A stretch of DNA of 63,476 nucleotides, from positions 1-63,476 of the forward strand of contig CANFQO010000010.1 in assembly GCA_947449135.1 (NCBI GenBank), in the 5' to 3' direction. Of this stretch, positions 7,365 through 16,690 are shown in pieces. This DNA is from Planctomycetaceae bacterium (lineage in GTDB: Bacteria > Planctomycetota > Planctomycetia > Pirellulales > UBA1268). Position 1 is the stretch's first letter. The number at the start of each line of letters is the position of its first letter. Made by a program: the position numbers and the translations under genes. The notes beneath the pieces are model-generated. The model was given only the letters and a program-made list of their open reading frames with translations, ran no database searches and was not told the origin of the DNA.

Positions 7365-10300
7365 TCACCGCTGATTCTCCCGCCGCAGCCCCGCGTTTCG
7401 CAGACCATCCTGATCGCGCCGCTGCGACTGCAATTTCTGAATGGCCGCGGCGAGGGTGGGGAACGCCTCGCTGGTCATCTCGGGATGCGGGAGCGTGCCG
7501 TCCACATGGATCAGCATGAACTGCCCGCTCGCACCGCCAAGCACGCGTTTCATGGCGGGCAGTTGTGTCGCCGAGTCACCCATGATCGAGCGAAAAGTCA
7601 TGTGCACATTCGAGTCGAAGTCGATCTCGCCGTTGCCGACGAGGCTGATGGCGTCGCCGGAGAGTTCGATGTTGTCGAGATAGGCACGCGGTCCCTCAAT
7701 CCGAAAATCGACGATGCTCGACCCAAACGCATTCAGGTCGGGGGCCTTCACCCGAAACATCTTGAGCATCGCCACCACCAACGGGAGTTCGTAGATATCC
7801 GCGTCGCGCAGCCGCACCTGTCCACGGCCGGCGAGCGAGTGGGATCCGGCCCGGGAGCCGCTCACCTCCACCGTGCTAAAGACACGCCCGCGGTAGGGGT
7901 GGGCGGCGGACATGGTGTCGCCGGCCAGCCGTTCAAGGTCTGCATCTCCGAGCGACGCCGTCACGGCAAACCCGCCGGGATCACCGGCGGAGACACTGCC
8001 ATCAAGGAGCAGCGTGCCCCCCGCCACGCGTGCCGACACCCGCCGCGGCGCCCCCTGCTCGCCGCCCCGGTCCGCAGTCGCGCCAAACCGCACACCGTTT
8101 GAGTCCATCGCAAGCGGTCCCTGCACCACTGTCAACTGGATCCCCCGCCACATGGCGCTGTCGATTGCCATGTCGCCGAATGTCTGCCAGGCGTGGCCGT
8201 CCGACTGGCCGCGCAGGCGGATGCCACCGTGAACGTGCTCGAGCGGTGTTCCGATGTCGAGCGAGCCCTGCTCCACGTCAAGCTGCATGTCCCATGATGC
8301 GGCAGGTGGACCGGCGGTGGAATGAATGTCAAGCGATCCAGCCATGGAGAGCAAGCCGCGGAGATTCACCCCAGAGATGGCCTGCTGCAGCCCCAAGGGC
8401 AGCGCCTGCAGCACGTCATGATCAGCGCGGAAGCGGTCCGCGGAGAGTTGCTCGAATGAAACGTGCCAGCCTCCGCCCGGAACAAATCGACAGACGCCCC
8501 CGGCCGTGACGGTCGTCCGGTCATGCGTGCCGCGGACCCGCTCGAAGGTGAGCATGCCGTCCTTCCAGTGCAGCTGCCCACGGAGCCGCTCGAGGCGGTA
8601 GGGAAACCAGGCCGGCTCGATCGACACCGTGTCGCCTTGAGGGGTGGCCTCGATCTCTACTTCGGTCCGCCGTGCCTTCACGTGGTGCCGCACGGTCGCG
8701 GAGAACTCCGCGTTCCCGCGAGGATCGACATCATCCCAGACCTGCCTGACGCCTGCGGGCAGGGCATCGCGGAGTTCGCGTTCAAGAACGACTCCGGTGC
8801 CGGCGAGGTTGAGCGTGAGTTCGCCGTCGTTATCGCCGAGCGGCTCGAGCGCGCCGGAGCACCGCACGACACCCGTGTCATTCGATCCCGTGATGTCACG
8901 AATCGTCCAGTGCCCTCGATCCATACGGATGCTGCCCGACACATTCGACAGTGGATACGGAAAGCCCGCGTAGGCCATGCTGCACTGCGTCAGGCGAATG
9001 CCCAACGAATTGGCATGGCCACCCGGCATTTGCGGCGACCGTTCGTGCCGGAACACGAAATCAAACGTGCCCGATGCCCGCAGCGTGCGCACGATGTCGG
9101 CGCTGCGGGGAGGCATCGCGGCAAGCAGCGTGTCGTCGATCCGCATCCCCTCGCCCCGCACCTCCAACATGCCGACGGTGCCACCAGGCTCATTGGTCGC
9201 GGCAGCCGGCGGGACCGTGCGAAATGTTCCCTGCACCTGCACCGGATGACCGCCGGCCTGGCCCGTGAGATGAATCGACAATGTTGTGCCTTCAAGCACG
9301 ACCGTGCCCACGGTGCGGTCGAGTCGGTACGGGAACCGATAGTGCGTCAACGATACATTGCGGCAGCGCAGGGAGACGTTTGGCTCGATCACGCCATTGC
9401 GGCGGGCCACCTGCGCCCGCAGGTCGACCTCACCTGCCGGCAACAGCTTGCTCCACTGCGACGCCATCGACTCAGGGAGCAGTCCCTCCCAATGCCGCCC
9501 CACGACCAGCCGTTCAGCCTCCAGGAGCAGATCGAAGTCCGCAGTGTTGGTCCAACCCGCATACCGGCCACTGCCGCGCAGGAGCGTCGAGCCGGCGTGC
9601 GCCTCCAACTTCTCGAACTGCAACCCCGCGCGATCGACCTTGAATGCCGTCGTCACGTCACTCATCGCAAACGGCAGGGATGCGTGTTCGAAGCGGCCCG
9701 ACTCCAGCCGTCCCGACACCAAAAAATTGGTGTCCTGCATCGCAGAGAGCGTGCCCGCTGCCTGCCAATCCATGCTGATGCGTCCCCGCAATCCGGAGAT
9801 CCTGTCTCGCACGGCATCCGCAGTCTGTCCGCCGCCTGCCGGTAGCATGCCGACAATGCGTGGAGTGAGTTCGAGCGACTGCACCGCTCCCCGCAGGTCG
9901 AATGTGCCCGCTGCGACGGCAACACGGCCCGAGAAGTTCGCCCGTTCGAAGAGATCCCCGGCGGCGGTGCCTTGCACCACCGCCCAGCCCGCGTTGCCAT
10001 CTCCCTCATCGGGCTGCATCTCCAGGGCAATCTGCCTGACGACAGCCCGTGCCTGCCGCGGCAGGTCATCGACGAACAGCGTGGCGTCGTCAACCATCAC
10101 CGGCACGATCGGCGCACCGCCAGTCCGACGCTTCACAAGTCCAGCCACGGTCCATACGCCATCTGCCTGCCTCACCGCATGCAGCACGGGCCGACGGAGA
10201 CGCACTGCATTGATCCGTGGAGCCCCTGCGATCAGATCGGCAAGGTTCGTACTGCACGCCAGACGAACCTCTTCAACCCAGAGTATTTGTCGCGATTCCT

Positions 10301-10583
10301 TGGGCAGAGACGGGTCGATGATCGACACGCCACGGACCACGATGCCCTCTCCTTCGACGAGGCTGGCTCCCTGAACCTGCACCGAGAGCGCGGGGAATTC
10401 CTGCGCGAGCCGCTGCTGGATGCGGATCCGCACCTCTTCGCCGAGCCGGTTCGAGCCGATGGCGCCTGCAGCCACCACGCCAGCCACCGTAATCGGCAGG
10501 GCCCAGCGCACGAGCATCCAGAGCGTATCAGCGAGCGATTTCAAGGCAGCTTTGCCACAAGGGCGAAGACGGGTGCTTTTCAA
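7365..10583 (-). CDS. Large AsmA-like envelope protein
   Basis: About 1072 residues. One N-terminal membrane helix (LVRWALPITVAGVVAAGAIG) is followed by a very long region of repetitive beta-strand sequence (V-x-G-x-L patterns). The C-terminal part (STVEVSGSRAGSHSLAGRG and LPLVVAMLKMFRVKAPDLN onward) resembles the AsmA C-terminal region. AsmA/YhdP/TamB relatives are anchored in the inner membrane and span the periplasm as lipid-transfer bridges; that role here is inference. The start at 10583 is a TTG with GGGAG only two bases away, so the ATG around residue 23 is possible. It is followed by dapF and an acyltransferase on the same strand, which suits an envelope-lipid operon. Confidence 0.75.
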   Translation of the reverse strand: MKSTRLRPCGKAALKSLADTLWMLVRWALPITVAGVVAAGAIGSNRLGEEVRIRIQQRLAQEFPALSVQVQGASLVEGEGIVVRGVSIIDPSLPKESRQILWVEEVRLACSTNLADLIAGAPRINAVRLRRPVLHAVRQADGVWTVAGLVKRRTGGAPIVPVMVDDATLFVDDLPRQARAVVRQIALEMQPDEGDGNAGWAVVQGTAAGDLFERANFSGRVAVAAGTFDLRGAVQSLELTPRIVGMLPAGGGQTADAVRDRISGLRGRISMDWQAAGTLSAMQDTNFLVSGRLESGRFEHASLPFAMSDVTTAFKVDRAGLQFEKLEAHAGSTLLRGSGRYAGWTNTADFDLLLEAERLVVGRHWEGLLPESMASQWSKLLPAGEVDLRAQVARRNGVIEPNVSLRCRNVSLTHYRFPYRLDRTVGTVVLEGTTLSIHLTGQAGGHPVQVQGTFRTVPPAAATNEPGGTVGMLEVRGEGMRIDDTLLAAMPPRSADIVRTLRASGTFDFVFRHERSPQMPGGHANSLGIRLTQCSMAYAGFPYPLSNVSGSIRMDRGHWTIRDITGSNDTGVVRCSGALEPLGDNDGELTLNLAGTGVVLERELRDALPAGVRQVWDDVDPRGNAEFSATVRHHVKARRTEVEIEATPQGDTVSIEPAWFPYRLERLRGQLHWKDGMLTFERVRGTHDRTTVTAGGVCRFVPGGGWHVSFEQLSADRFRADHDVLQALPLGLQQAISGVNLRGLLSMAGSLDIHSTAGPPAASWDMQLDVEQGSLDIGTPLEHVHGGIRLRGQSDGHAWQTFGDMAIDSAMWRGIQLTVVQGPLAMDSNGVRFGATADRGGEQGAPRRVSARVAGGTLLLDGSVSAGDPGGFAVTASLGDADLERLAGDTMSAAHPYRGRVFSTVEVSGSRAGSHSLAGRGQVRLRDADIYELPLVVAMLKMFRVKAPDLNAFGSSIVDFRIEGPRAYLDNIELSGDAISLVGNGEIDFDSNVHMTFRSIMGDSATQLPAMKRVLGGASGQFMLIHVDGTLPHPEMTSEAFPTLAAAIQKLQSQRRDQDGLRNAGLRRENQR

Positions 10584-10706
10584 GGCTCCCGCGACGGGTC
10601 CGCGACAGGGGGCGGGGAAAGTACGCCGCGGGCCAGCTGAGGGTCAAGACACCATGACCCTCTCTGGCCGACGGAAAGACCGCCATTCCCCCAGACTGCG
10701 GCCCCC

Positions 10707-10715
10707 TGCTATAGT
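10707..10715 (+). promoter_or_regulatory. Extended -10 promoter for the MFS gene
   Basis: TGC-TATAGT forms an extended -10 element about 108 bases upstream of the MFS start. A poor -35 (TTCCCC) lies 18 bases before it. This is the only promoter-like sequence I see in the 10584-10822 gap. Confidence 0.45.
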
Positions 10716-10822
10716 GCCCGCCCGGTCTCGTCCGCCAATCATCCAATTGACGGCAGCGGGCCGTTTTAAGGGGCTCTCATCAACAGCTGCTTTTGCAGCA
10801 GCATCCACGCAAGGGAAATCTC

Positions 10823-12532
10823 ATGGCCCACAAGAACACGACTGCCGCAAAGAACGACTGGGTGGAACCGGTCACCACCGGCCTCAACCCCCAGCGACTC
10901 CTGTGGGCGGGGTTCATGGCGATTCTCGCCGCAGGCGTGGGATTCTCGATCCGTGCGGGCATCCTCGGGCAGTGGGCGGAACAATATGGCTTCACGCAGA
11001 CGGAATTGGGCGCGATCACCGGCGGTGGTCTGACGGGCTTCGGCATCATCATCCTGCTGTCGAGCCTCATCGCCGACCGCATCGGCTTCGGCCCGCTGAT
11101 GTTTGCCGCATTCGTCATGCACCTCGTTTCAGCCGCGCTCACACTCGCGACCGGCGCCGCCTACGAGGCAGGCGGCAAGCCGCTCGCTTTCCAGTGCCTG
11201 TTCTGGGGCATGTTCCTGTTTGCCATTGGCAATGGCATCGCCGAGGCCGTGGTCAACCCGCTCGTCGCCACGCTCTTCCCGAACAAAAAGGCCCACTACC
11301 TGAACATCCTGCACGCGGGCTGGCCGGGCGGACTGATCTTGGGCGGCTTGGCCAGCTACTTCATGGCCGGCGGCTCGGGCGCCAAGCCGGTGCCGTGGCA
11401 GTTTCAGATTTCGCTGTTCCTCGCCCCCGTCGTGCTCTACGGCCTGATGATGCTCGGCCAGCGGTTCCCCAAGAGCGAGGCGAGCAGTTCGGGTGTCAGC
11501 TTCCGCGACATGCTCGGGGAACTTGGTCTCGTCGGCGCCGCGGTGATCTGCGGCCTGCTCGCTCTCTTCTTCAAGAGTGACCTCGGTCTTTCCCCGCTGG
11601 TCGCTGGCGGCATCGCAGCCGGACTCCTCGCTGCATTCGGTGCAGCCACCGGTTTCCGATTTGGCCATCTCCTTCTCGCTGCCCTGCTCCTCATCCAGGG
11701 GCTCGTGGGCTATGTGGAACTCGGCACTGACTCATGGATCTCGAAGATCACGGGCACGATCATGAACAGCCCGGCCAATGGCCTGCTGCTGTTCGTTTAC
11801 ACCTCCGGACTGATGTTCATCCTGCGGTTCTTCGCGGGTCCGATCGTGGAGCGGATCTCGCCGCTGGGACTGCTGGCCGTCTCGGCGATCTTCGGTGCGG
11901 CAGGCCTGACGATGCTGGGCAATGCCGAGGGCGCACTCATGTGCGTGGTTGCCGCCACCGTGTATGGCATCGGCAAGACCTTCCTGTGGCCCACGATGCT
12001 GGCCGTGGTGAGCGAACAGTTCCCCAAGGGCGGTGCCATCACGATCGGCGCGGCCGGCGGTGTTGGCATGCTGGCAGCCGGCCTTCTGGGCGGCCCCGGC
12101 ATTGGGTTTCTGCAGGACCAGAATGCATCCACCAAACTGCGTGACTCGAGTGCCGCCGTCTACGACCGCTACAAGGCCCCCAAGGAGAACGAGTTTCTCT
12201 GGATGAAGACGGTCGGCCTCGACGGCTCCAAGGTGGGCGTGCTGGAGGACGGCGGCAAGGAGGCGCAGCGTGCGCTCGAACTGATGGAAAAGGACAACGC
12301 AAAGCCGGAAGCCGTGGCGGCCCAAAAGAAACTGGTGGATTGGTGGACGTCTTCAGCCGGCCCAGAGGCGGCGAACGACAAAACGCTCGTCGAGCAGGCC
12401 GGGCTGTTTGGCGGTCGGCAGGCGCTCAAGCTGACGGCTTTCGTGCCAGCGACGATGTTCGTCTGCTATTCACTGCTGCTGGGATGGTTTGCGATGCGGG
12501 GCGGCTATAAGGCCCGCGGCATGCACCACTAG
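10823..12532 (+). CDS. MFS transporter, sugar-transporter-like
   Basis: About 569 residues with roughly 12 hydrophobic segments. The ATG at 10823 has AAGGGA six bases upstream; another in-frame ATG lies 30 bases earlier. Loop sequences such as LFAIGNGIAEAVVNPLVATLFP and ILHAGWPGGLILGG resemble FHS-type sugar/proton symporters of the major facilitator superfamily, though the substrate cannot be read from sequence. A soluble-looking, charged loop of ~110 residues (from LQDQNASTKLRDSSAAVYDR to QAGLFGGRQALK) sits before the last helix, which is unusual for the family. The gene ends at a hairpin-rich gap with a strong bidirectional terminator. Confidence 0.85.
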   Translation: MAHKNTTAAKNDWVEPVTTGLNPQRLLWAGFMAILAAGVGFSIRAGILGQWAEQYGFTQTELGAITGGGLTGFGIIILLSSLIADRIGFGPLMFAAFVMHLVSAALTLATGAAYEAGGKPLAFQCLFWGMFLFAIGNGIAEAVVNPLVATLFPNKKAHYLNILHAGWPGGLILGGLASYFMAGGSGAKPVPWQFQISLFLAPVVLYGLMMLGQRFPKSEASSSGVSFRDMLGELGLVGAAVICGLLALFFKSDLGLSPLVAGGIAAGLLAAFGAATGFRFGHLLLAALLLIQGLVGYVELGTDSWISKITGTIMNSPANGLLLFVYTSGLMFILRFFAGPIVERISPLGLLAVSAIFGAAGLTMLGNAEGALMCVVAATVYGIGKTFLWPTMLAVVSEQFPKGGAITIGAAGGVGMLAAGLLGGPGIGFLQDQNASTKLRDSSAAVYDRYKAPKENEFLWMKTVGLDGSKVGVLEDGGKEAQRALELMEKDNAKPEAVAAQKKLVDWWTSSAGPEAANDKTLVEQAGLFGGRQALKLTAFVPATMFVCYSLLLGWFAMRGGYKARGMHH

Positions 12533-12550
12533 TTTGACGACTAGGTTCAC

Positions 12551-12669
12551 GCCGAGCACGGCCATCCGGGCCGTCTCGGCTTGGCCGACCTCCGTCGGCT
12601 GGTACTAACCCGGCCCTCCGGGCCTAGCGCTGCCTTCACACCGAGCACGGCCATCCGGGCCGTCTCGGC
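12551..12669. repeat. Hairpin array with conserved ATCCG/CTCC/TCC loops
   Basis: Four hairpins lie between the convergent MFS and mscS genes. GCCGA-GC-ACGGCC-ATCCG-GGCCGT-C-TCGGC (12551-12580) recurs as a near-perfect direct repeat at 12641-12669. Between them are GCCGAC-CTCC-GTCGGC (12584-12599) and GGCCC-TCC-GGGCC (12612-12624). The middle ~50 bases (12580-12630) recur at 26587-26638 near repeat A copy 3. No T-runs follow these stems. Confidence 0.75.
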
Positions 12670-12689
12670 TTGAGTCCTCATACGAAAAA

Positions 12690-12717
12690 GGCCCGCGGTG
12701 CTTTCGCACCGCGGGCC
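12690..12717. terminator. Strong bidirectional terminator between MFS and mscS genes
   Basis: A perfect 12-bp stem GGCCCGCGGTGC / GCACCGCGGGCC has a TTTC loop. It is preceded by AAAAA (a T-run on the minus strand) and followed by CTATTTCT. It serves the MFS gene on the plus strand and the MscS gene on the minus strand. Confidence 0.85.
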
Positions 12718-12813
12718 CTATTTCTATTCAGGCTGGCCCCTGTTGGGCCGGTCGCCTTGTGCCATGCGGCAGGCAGACTTGAGTGCACTGCCGAAGGAAT
12801 CTCCAACCCTCGA

Positions 12814-13677
12814 CTACCGCACCGCCTCCAGCAGCATCTTGGCGTTGGGGACGCTGTGCCGGTGCACGAGTCCGTTCTCACGGGTCTCGATCACCGTCGC
12901 CACCGGGCCCACCTCGCGAACCGTGCCCTCGATGCTGCCCACGGTCACCGCGTCGCCCGCCTGCAACCGCTGGCGGACGTAGTAGCCCGAGAGGATGCCG
13001 CTCATCACGTCGCGACCGCCGAGGCCGAAAGCCAGAGCGAAGCCCGCCGAGAGCCCAGCCGACCCGATCAGGATCAGCTTCTCGAGCAGGGCGAACTGGA
13101 TGCCGAGCTGGTTGAAGGCAGCGATGAACGTGAGGATCGAGAGCACCCAGTAGCATCCGCCGGCCAGATACTCGGCGTAGGTCAGCCCCACGCGATCGGC
13201 ACTGGTCGCCACCACGCCGCGAAGAAAGGTTGCCGCCAGGAGCCCAATCACCACTACCACTGTCGCCACGAGCAGGCGGGGAATGTAGTTCACCACCTCG
13301 CCCATCGCGTCGGAGATGCTCTGGAGTCCGAGGATGTTGAAGGCCGCCATCACGAACACGCACATCAGCAGCCAGAAGACCAGGCCACCCACGATCGATG
13401 GCAGCGGACGCCGGATTCCCACATCGTGCATGCTCTTGGCCAGGCCACTCTTCTCGGCAGCCGTCTGCAGGCCGATCTTCTCGCTCACCACCGTGATGAT
13501 GCTGGCCACCCAGCGGGCCAGCACATAGCCGATCACCAGCACCGACACCATCGCTACCAGCTTCGGAGCCAGCATGATCACCTGGCTCCACGCCTGGGTA
13601 AAGCTGTCGACGAGCGCCTGCTTCGACACGTTGACGGTCTCCGCAGCCGTCTGCCCGACCGTCGTGAATTCCTTCAT
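12814..13677 (-). CDS. mscS: MscS-family mechanosensitive channel
   Basis: About 287 residues. The ATG at 13677 (MKEFTTVGQ) is chosen because AGGGGA lies about nine bases upstream and the family alignment begins here. Three or four hydrophobic helices are visible: LAPKLVAMVSVLVIGYVLA, VGGLVFWLLMCVFVMAAFNI, LLVATVVVVIGLLAATFLRG and the pore-type Gly/Ala-rich helix SAGLSAGFALAFGLGGRD. The beta domain follows with VRQRLQAGDAVTVGSIEGTV and the VPNAKML motif. It opens under membrane tension to release solutes during osmotic downshock. It is convergent with the MFS gene. Confidence 0.88.
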   Translation of the reverse strand: MKEFTTVGQTAAETVNVSKQALVDSFTQAWSQVIMLAPKLVAMVSVLVIGYVLARWVASIITVVSEKIGLQTAAEKSGLAKSMHDVGIRRPLPSIVGGLVFWLLMCVFVMAAFNILGLQSISDAMGEVVNYIPRLLVATVVVVIGLLAATFLRGVVATSADRVGLTYAEYLAGGCYWVLSILTFIAAFNQLGIQFALLEKLILIGSAGLSAGFALAFGLGGRDVMSGILSGYYVRQRLQAGDAVTVGSIEGTVREVGPVATVIETRENGLVHRHSVPNAKMLLEAVR

Positions 13678-13878
13678 TGCGAATGTCCCCTTATCGATCC
13701 CCGACCCTGCGGGAATTGTGCATTGGCCCGCAACCCAATCTTCTCCACCGGCGCCACACCGGCGAGTGTCTTTCCTGTCGGTGGCCGGAGCAGCGGTGCT
13801 GCCTCGGCCTCCAGAGAGTGAGTTGCCGGCCGGGCCCGCCGTGTCACACACCTGTCACAAAATTTTTTTGGGGCCGGT

Positions 13879-14172
13879 TTACCGCTCGTTTTCCGGACCG
13901 TTTCTGGCCTGTTTTTCGTGCCTTTGGTCACGGGGGGGCCAGGTACCGGTCAGCGTGTATCGTGCCGCCGCGGTCAGCGCGGTGGCCATGTGCATGACCG
14001 CCCACCAGGTTGCTCCGAAGGCAAACTCGATCACGTGCAGCACGAGCAGCCGTGGATGCAGCTTGCGGCGCACCCCGTCCGTAAAAGTCCGCGCCGCCGG
14101 TACAGGCGGCACTTTCTGACCGGCCAACTGCTCGAATGGATCCATTGGTTTCACCCTTTCTGCGTCACCCAT
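13879..14172 (-). CDS. Small single-helix membrane protein after the ECF sigma gene
   Basis: About 97 residues. It starts six bases after the sigma-factor stop (ATG 14172; a GTG one codon earlier is possible), so it is surely co-transcribed with it. There is one hydrophobic stretch around residues 47-72 (LHVIEFAFGATWWAVMHMAT) and a strongly charged C-terminus. Its place next to an ECF sigma factor suggests an anti-sigma or sensing role, but there is no zinc-binding HxxxCxxC motif and no recognised anti-sigma domain. Confidence 0.6.
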   Translation of the reverse strand: MGDAERVKPMDPFEQLAGQKVPPVPAARTFTDGVRRKLHPRLLVLHVIEFAFGATWWAVMHMATALTAAARYTLTGTWPPRDQRHEKQARNGPENER

Positions 14173-14178
14173 CACGCC

Positions 14179-14826
14179 TCAGCCCTTCGTGTCACGATCC
14201 CCGTCAAACAGACCGCTGGCCTTTGCCGCCAGCTTTTCCCTGATCCTGCTGATCCGCATCCGACAGGCACCCGCCGACGTGCCGAACATCTCCGCCAGCT
14301 GCTCGTAGTCGTGGTTTTCGGCGAACCGCATCAGCACCAGCGCACGGTCCTCATCGTCGAGGCCCTCGAGCAGCATGCGGATGTCGTGGGTAGCGTCGAC
14401 CGCCGCGGTGCCCTGCGGCTTCGCGTCGGCATGCGATTCGATCCGCTCCTCGCTGCCGGAATCCTCCCGCCGGCGCCGGCGCGATCTCGATCGGCGAAGC
14501 ATCAGGCAGGTGCGGATAGCCACGCCATGGAGCCACGTGGAATAGGTGGATCGTCCGGCAAACTTCCCCCGCTCAAAAAACAGCCGGACGAACACCTCCT
14601 GCGCGGCATCCTCCGCGTCGTGCTCGCTGCCCATCAGCCGCCAGCAGACCCGCCAGACCTTCTCACGATAACGCTCCGTGAGCGTCGTGAACGCCGCACC
14701 GTCCGACCCCTCCCGAGCCGCCTGGGCGGCGAGCTGCTCGTCGGAGAGGCCGGCAAGCCCCTTGATGTCGGAGATGGTATGGGCTGTGCCTGCGTCCACC
14801 AGTGTGTCATTCTCCGCGATCGACAA
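14179..14826 (-). CDS. ECF-type RNA polymerase sigma factor
   Basis: About 215 residues. Region 2 is clear (LTERYREKVWRVCWRLMG, then DAEDAAQEVFVRLFF and STYSTWLHGVAIRTCL), as is region 4 (EDRALVLMRFAENHDYEQLAEMFG then RMRISRIREKLA). A very basic stretch ([12 protein letters not shown]) joins the two. The start is uncertain: a TTG at 14826 overlapping the tilS 3' end by 20 bases, or a GTG at 14799. It is encoded between tilS and a small membrane protein, likely one transcript. It probably directs transcription of an unknown regulon. Confidence 0.9.
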   Translation of the reverse strand: MSIAENDTLVDAGTAHTISDIKGLAGLSDEQLAAQAAREGSDGAAFTTLTERYREKVWRVCWRLMGSEHDAEDAAQEVFVRLFFERGKFAGRSTYSTWLHGVAIRTCLMLRRSRSRRRRREDSGSEERIESHADAKPQGTAAVDATHDIRMLLEGLDDEDRALVLMRFAENHDYEQLAEMFGTSAGACRMRISRIREKLAAKASGLFDGDRDTKG

Positions 14827-15856
14827 GAAGCACCGCGGCCGACAACACGCGAGCCCGCACGCCTCTCGGCAGATCGATCGCCGGGGGAATCGCCACGGCG
14901 GTGTCGGCTGCGGAAACCGTCATCGCGGCAAGTTGAAGATAGTGCCGCGCGGTCATGTCGCGTTGGGGCCAGCCCTCGCGGTACCACAGGGCCACGAAGA
15001 TCTCAGCGAGCAGGTGCCGATCGAGTCCGGCCAGCTTCTGGGTCTGCAGCGCGATGCCACCGTCAGCCTGCCGGTGCGAATGCGCCTCCAGCAGATGGTC
15101 GGCGGCGCTTCGCATCGCGGCGGCTGCCACCGCGGCCTGGCTTCCCAGCCGGACGAGCGACGCCGCGGCGGCCGGGTAGGGGCCCAGCTCGCATCGCGGT
15201 AGAATCTCGTGCCGCAGAAAATTCCGTGCATATCGGACATCGGCATTGGTCGCATCCTCGCGCCAGGGCTGTTCGCACGATTCCAAATATGCCCTGACAA
15301 CACTTCGTGGCACCCCCAGCAACGGCCGCAGGATCGCGATGCCTTCGCTCAGTTGCCGGCTGCAGGCCATGCCTGCCAGGCCCGCGAGGCCCGTGCCGCG
15401 GAGGCTGCGATGCAGGATCGTTTCCGCCTGATCATCGGCCGTGTGGGCAACGACGACAAACCGGGCTCCATGCTCTCTGGCCACGTCAACGAAAAAATCC
15501 TGCCGCAGTCGCCGCGCCCTCCCCTCGATCCCCTCTCCTCGCACACCATCGGGCGCACGCACTCTCAGATCGCGAATGGCGCAGGTGATCCCGAGCCGTG
15601 CGGCCAGGTCAGCCACGAAGTCGGCATCGGCCGCTGCCTCCTCCCGCAGGTCGTGCCTGGCATGTGCCACGATCAGCCGAGGCCGGGCCCCCTGCCCCGA
15701 AGCCAGACTGTGCAGACCAAGCAGGAGAGCCACGCTATCAGCACCTCCGGAGACCGCCACGACCGTCCGCGCCGACCAGAAGCTGTGTGTGGGCAGAGCG
15801 GCGGCAAGGGCAGCGAGAAATCCTCCCGAGGGCGTGGTCGCATCGAGTGTGCACAT
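14807..15856 (-). CDS. tilS: tRNA(Ile)-lysidine synthase
   Basis: Modifies C34 of tRNA-Ile(CAU) to lysidine so that it reads AUA. About 349 residues. The PP-loop motif VAVSGGADSVALL is at residues ~33-45 and the conserved VVVAHTADDQAETIL at ~134-148. A DDQAET-type catalytic loop and FLRHEILP are also present. The C-terminal substrate domain is short. The 3' end overlaps the start region of the ECF sigma gene by up to 20 bases, so the two are translationally linked. Confidence 0.93.
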   Translation of the reverse strand: MCTLDATTPSGGFLAALAAALPTHSFWSARTVVAVSGGADSVALLLGLHSLASGQGARPRLIVAHARHDLREEAAADADFVADLAARLGITCAIRDLRVRAPDGVRGEGIEGRARRLRQDFFVDVAREHGARFVVVAHTADDQAETILHRSLRGTGLAGLAGMACSRQLSEGIAILRPLLGVPRSVVRAYLESCEQPWREDATNADVRYARNFLRHEILPRCELGPYPAAAASLVRLGSQAAVAAAAMRSAADHLLEAHSHRQADGGIALQTQKLAGLDRHLLAEIFVALWYREGWPQRDMTARHYLQLAAMTVSAADTAVAIPPAIDLPRGVRARVLSAAVLLVDRGE

Positions 15857-16036
15857 GACACCTATTGTGCCCTCCAGACGCCCACAGGGCGACGGCTAGG
15901 GAGGCGGCGGAGTCTGGGCAAGCTTGTTCCGCACGGAGGAAGCGGCATTGAGCGGTCTGTGAAGCCTGGCTACCCTCCCAATCCCGACGGCCCCTGAGCC
16001 GACGATGCCATCAGGCGATCAACAAAGGATCTTCGC

Positions 16037-16684
16037 ATGCAGCCCCGGCTTCATCATTCCTTCCGCCTCGCAGTTCTCGCTCTGTTGCTGACGTGCCTCG
16101 CTGGCGGCTGTTCGATGATCACCACAGTCGCCTACCTCGTGGCACCCGAAAAAGATGCCCCGGCTGAATTCAAGGGACTGCGGGGCAAGCACGTCGCCGT
16201 GGTCTGCAAGCCAATCGTGGAACTCGAATTCAGCGACGCCAGTTCTGCCCGTGAGCTCGCCACGATGGTGGGATCAAAGTTGACTCAGAACGTCCGCAAG
16301 GCCCGTGTGATCGAACAGCACGAAGTGGCCCGGTGGATCGACGAGAACGCCTGGGTCGACTACCCGACTCTTGGCAAGGCGCTCGATGCCGACATCGTGG
16401 TCGGCATCGATCTCGAGCAATTTCGCATGCACGAAGGCTCGACGCTCTACCGCGGGCGGGCGACAGCCAACGTCCGGGTGTACGACGTCGCCGAAAAGAG
16501 GGTGCTGTTCGAGAAACGGCTCGATGATTTTACCTTCCCGGGCGACAGCGCGGTGCCAGCCACAGACCAGTCGGAAACGCAGTTCCGGGCACTCTTTCTC
16601 CAAGTGTTGTCGGCGAAGATCGCCCGCAGCTTTCACGCCTATGACAGCCGCACGACGTTCGCGGAAGAAAACCTGACGTTTTGA
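16037..16684 (+). CDS. Predicted lipoprotein of unknown function
   Basis: About 215 residues. A basic N-terminus, the hydrophobic LAVLALLLTC and the lipobox LAGGC (Cys25) show export and lipidation. The mature part contains LRGKHVAVVCKP, a segment like AREAxxMVGSKLTQNVRKA, and ALDADIVVGIDLEQF. This looks like a nucleotide-fold-type alpha/beta domain related in style to curli or LPS lipoproteins that compute a periplasmic element, but I do not recognise the family. It is followed by a cluster of hairpins and repeat A copy 2. Confidence 0.75.
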   Translation: MQPRLHHSFRLAVLALLLTCLAGGCSMITTVAYLVAPEKDAPAEFKGLRGKHVAVVCKPIVELEFSDASSARELATMVGSKLTQNVRKARVIEQHEVARWIDENAWVDYPTLGKALDADIVVGIDLEQFRMHEGSTLYRGRATANVRVYDVAEKRVLFEKRLDDFTFPGDSAVPATDQSETQFRALFLQVLSAKIARSFHAYDSRTTFAEENLTF

Positions 16685-16690
16685 ATACAC

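Noticed and set aside
8463-9845. 460-codon frame opposite the AsmA-like gene
   Set aside because: Shadow; Arg/His-rich, no domain, no ribosome site.
12670-13821. 383-codon frame opposite the MscS gene
   Set aside because: Antisense shadow of the channel gene; begins inside the terminator region.
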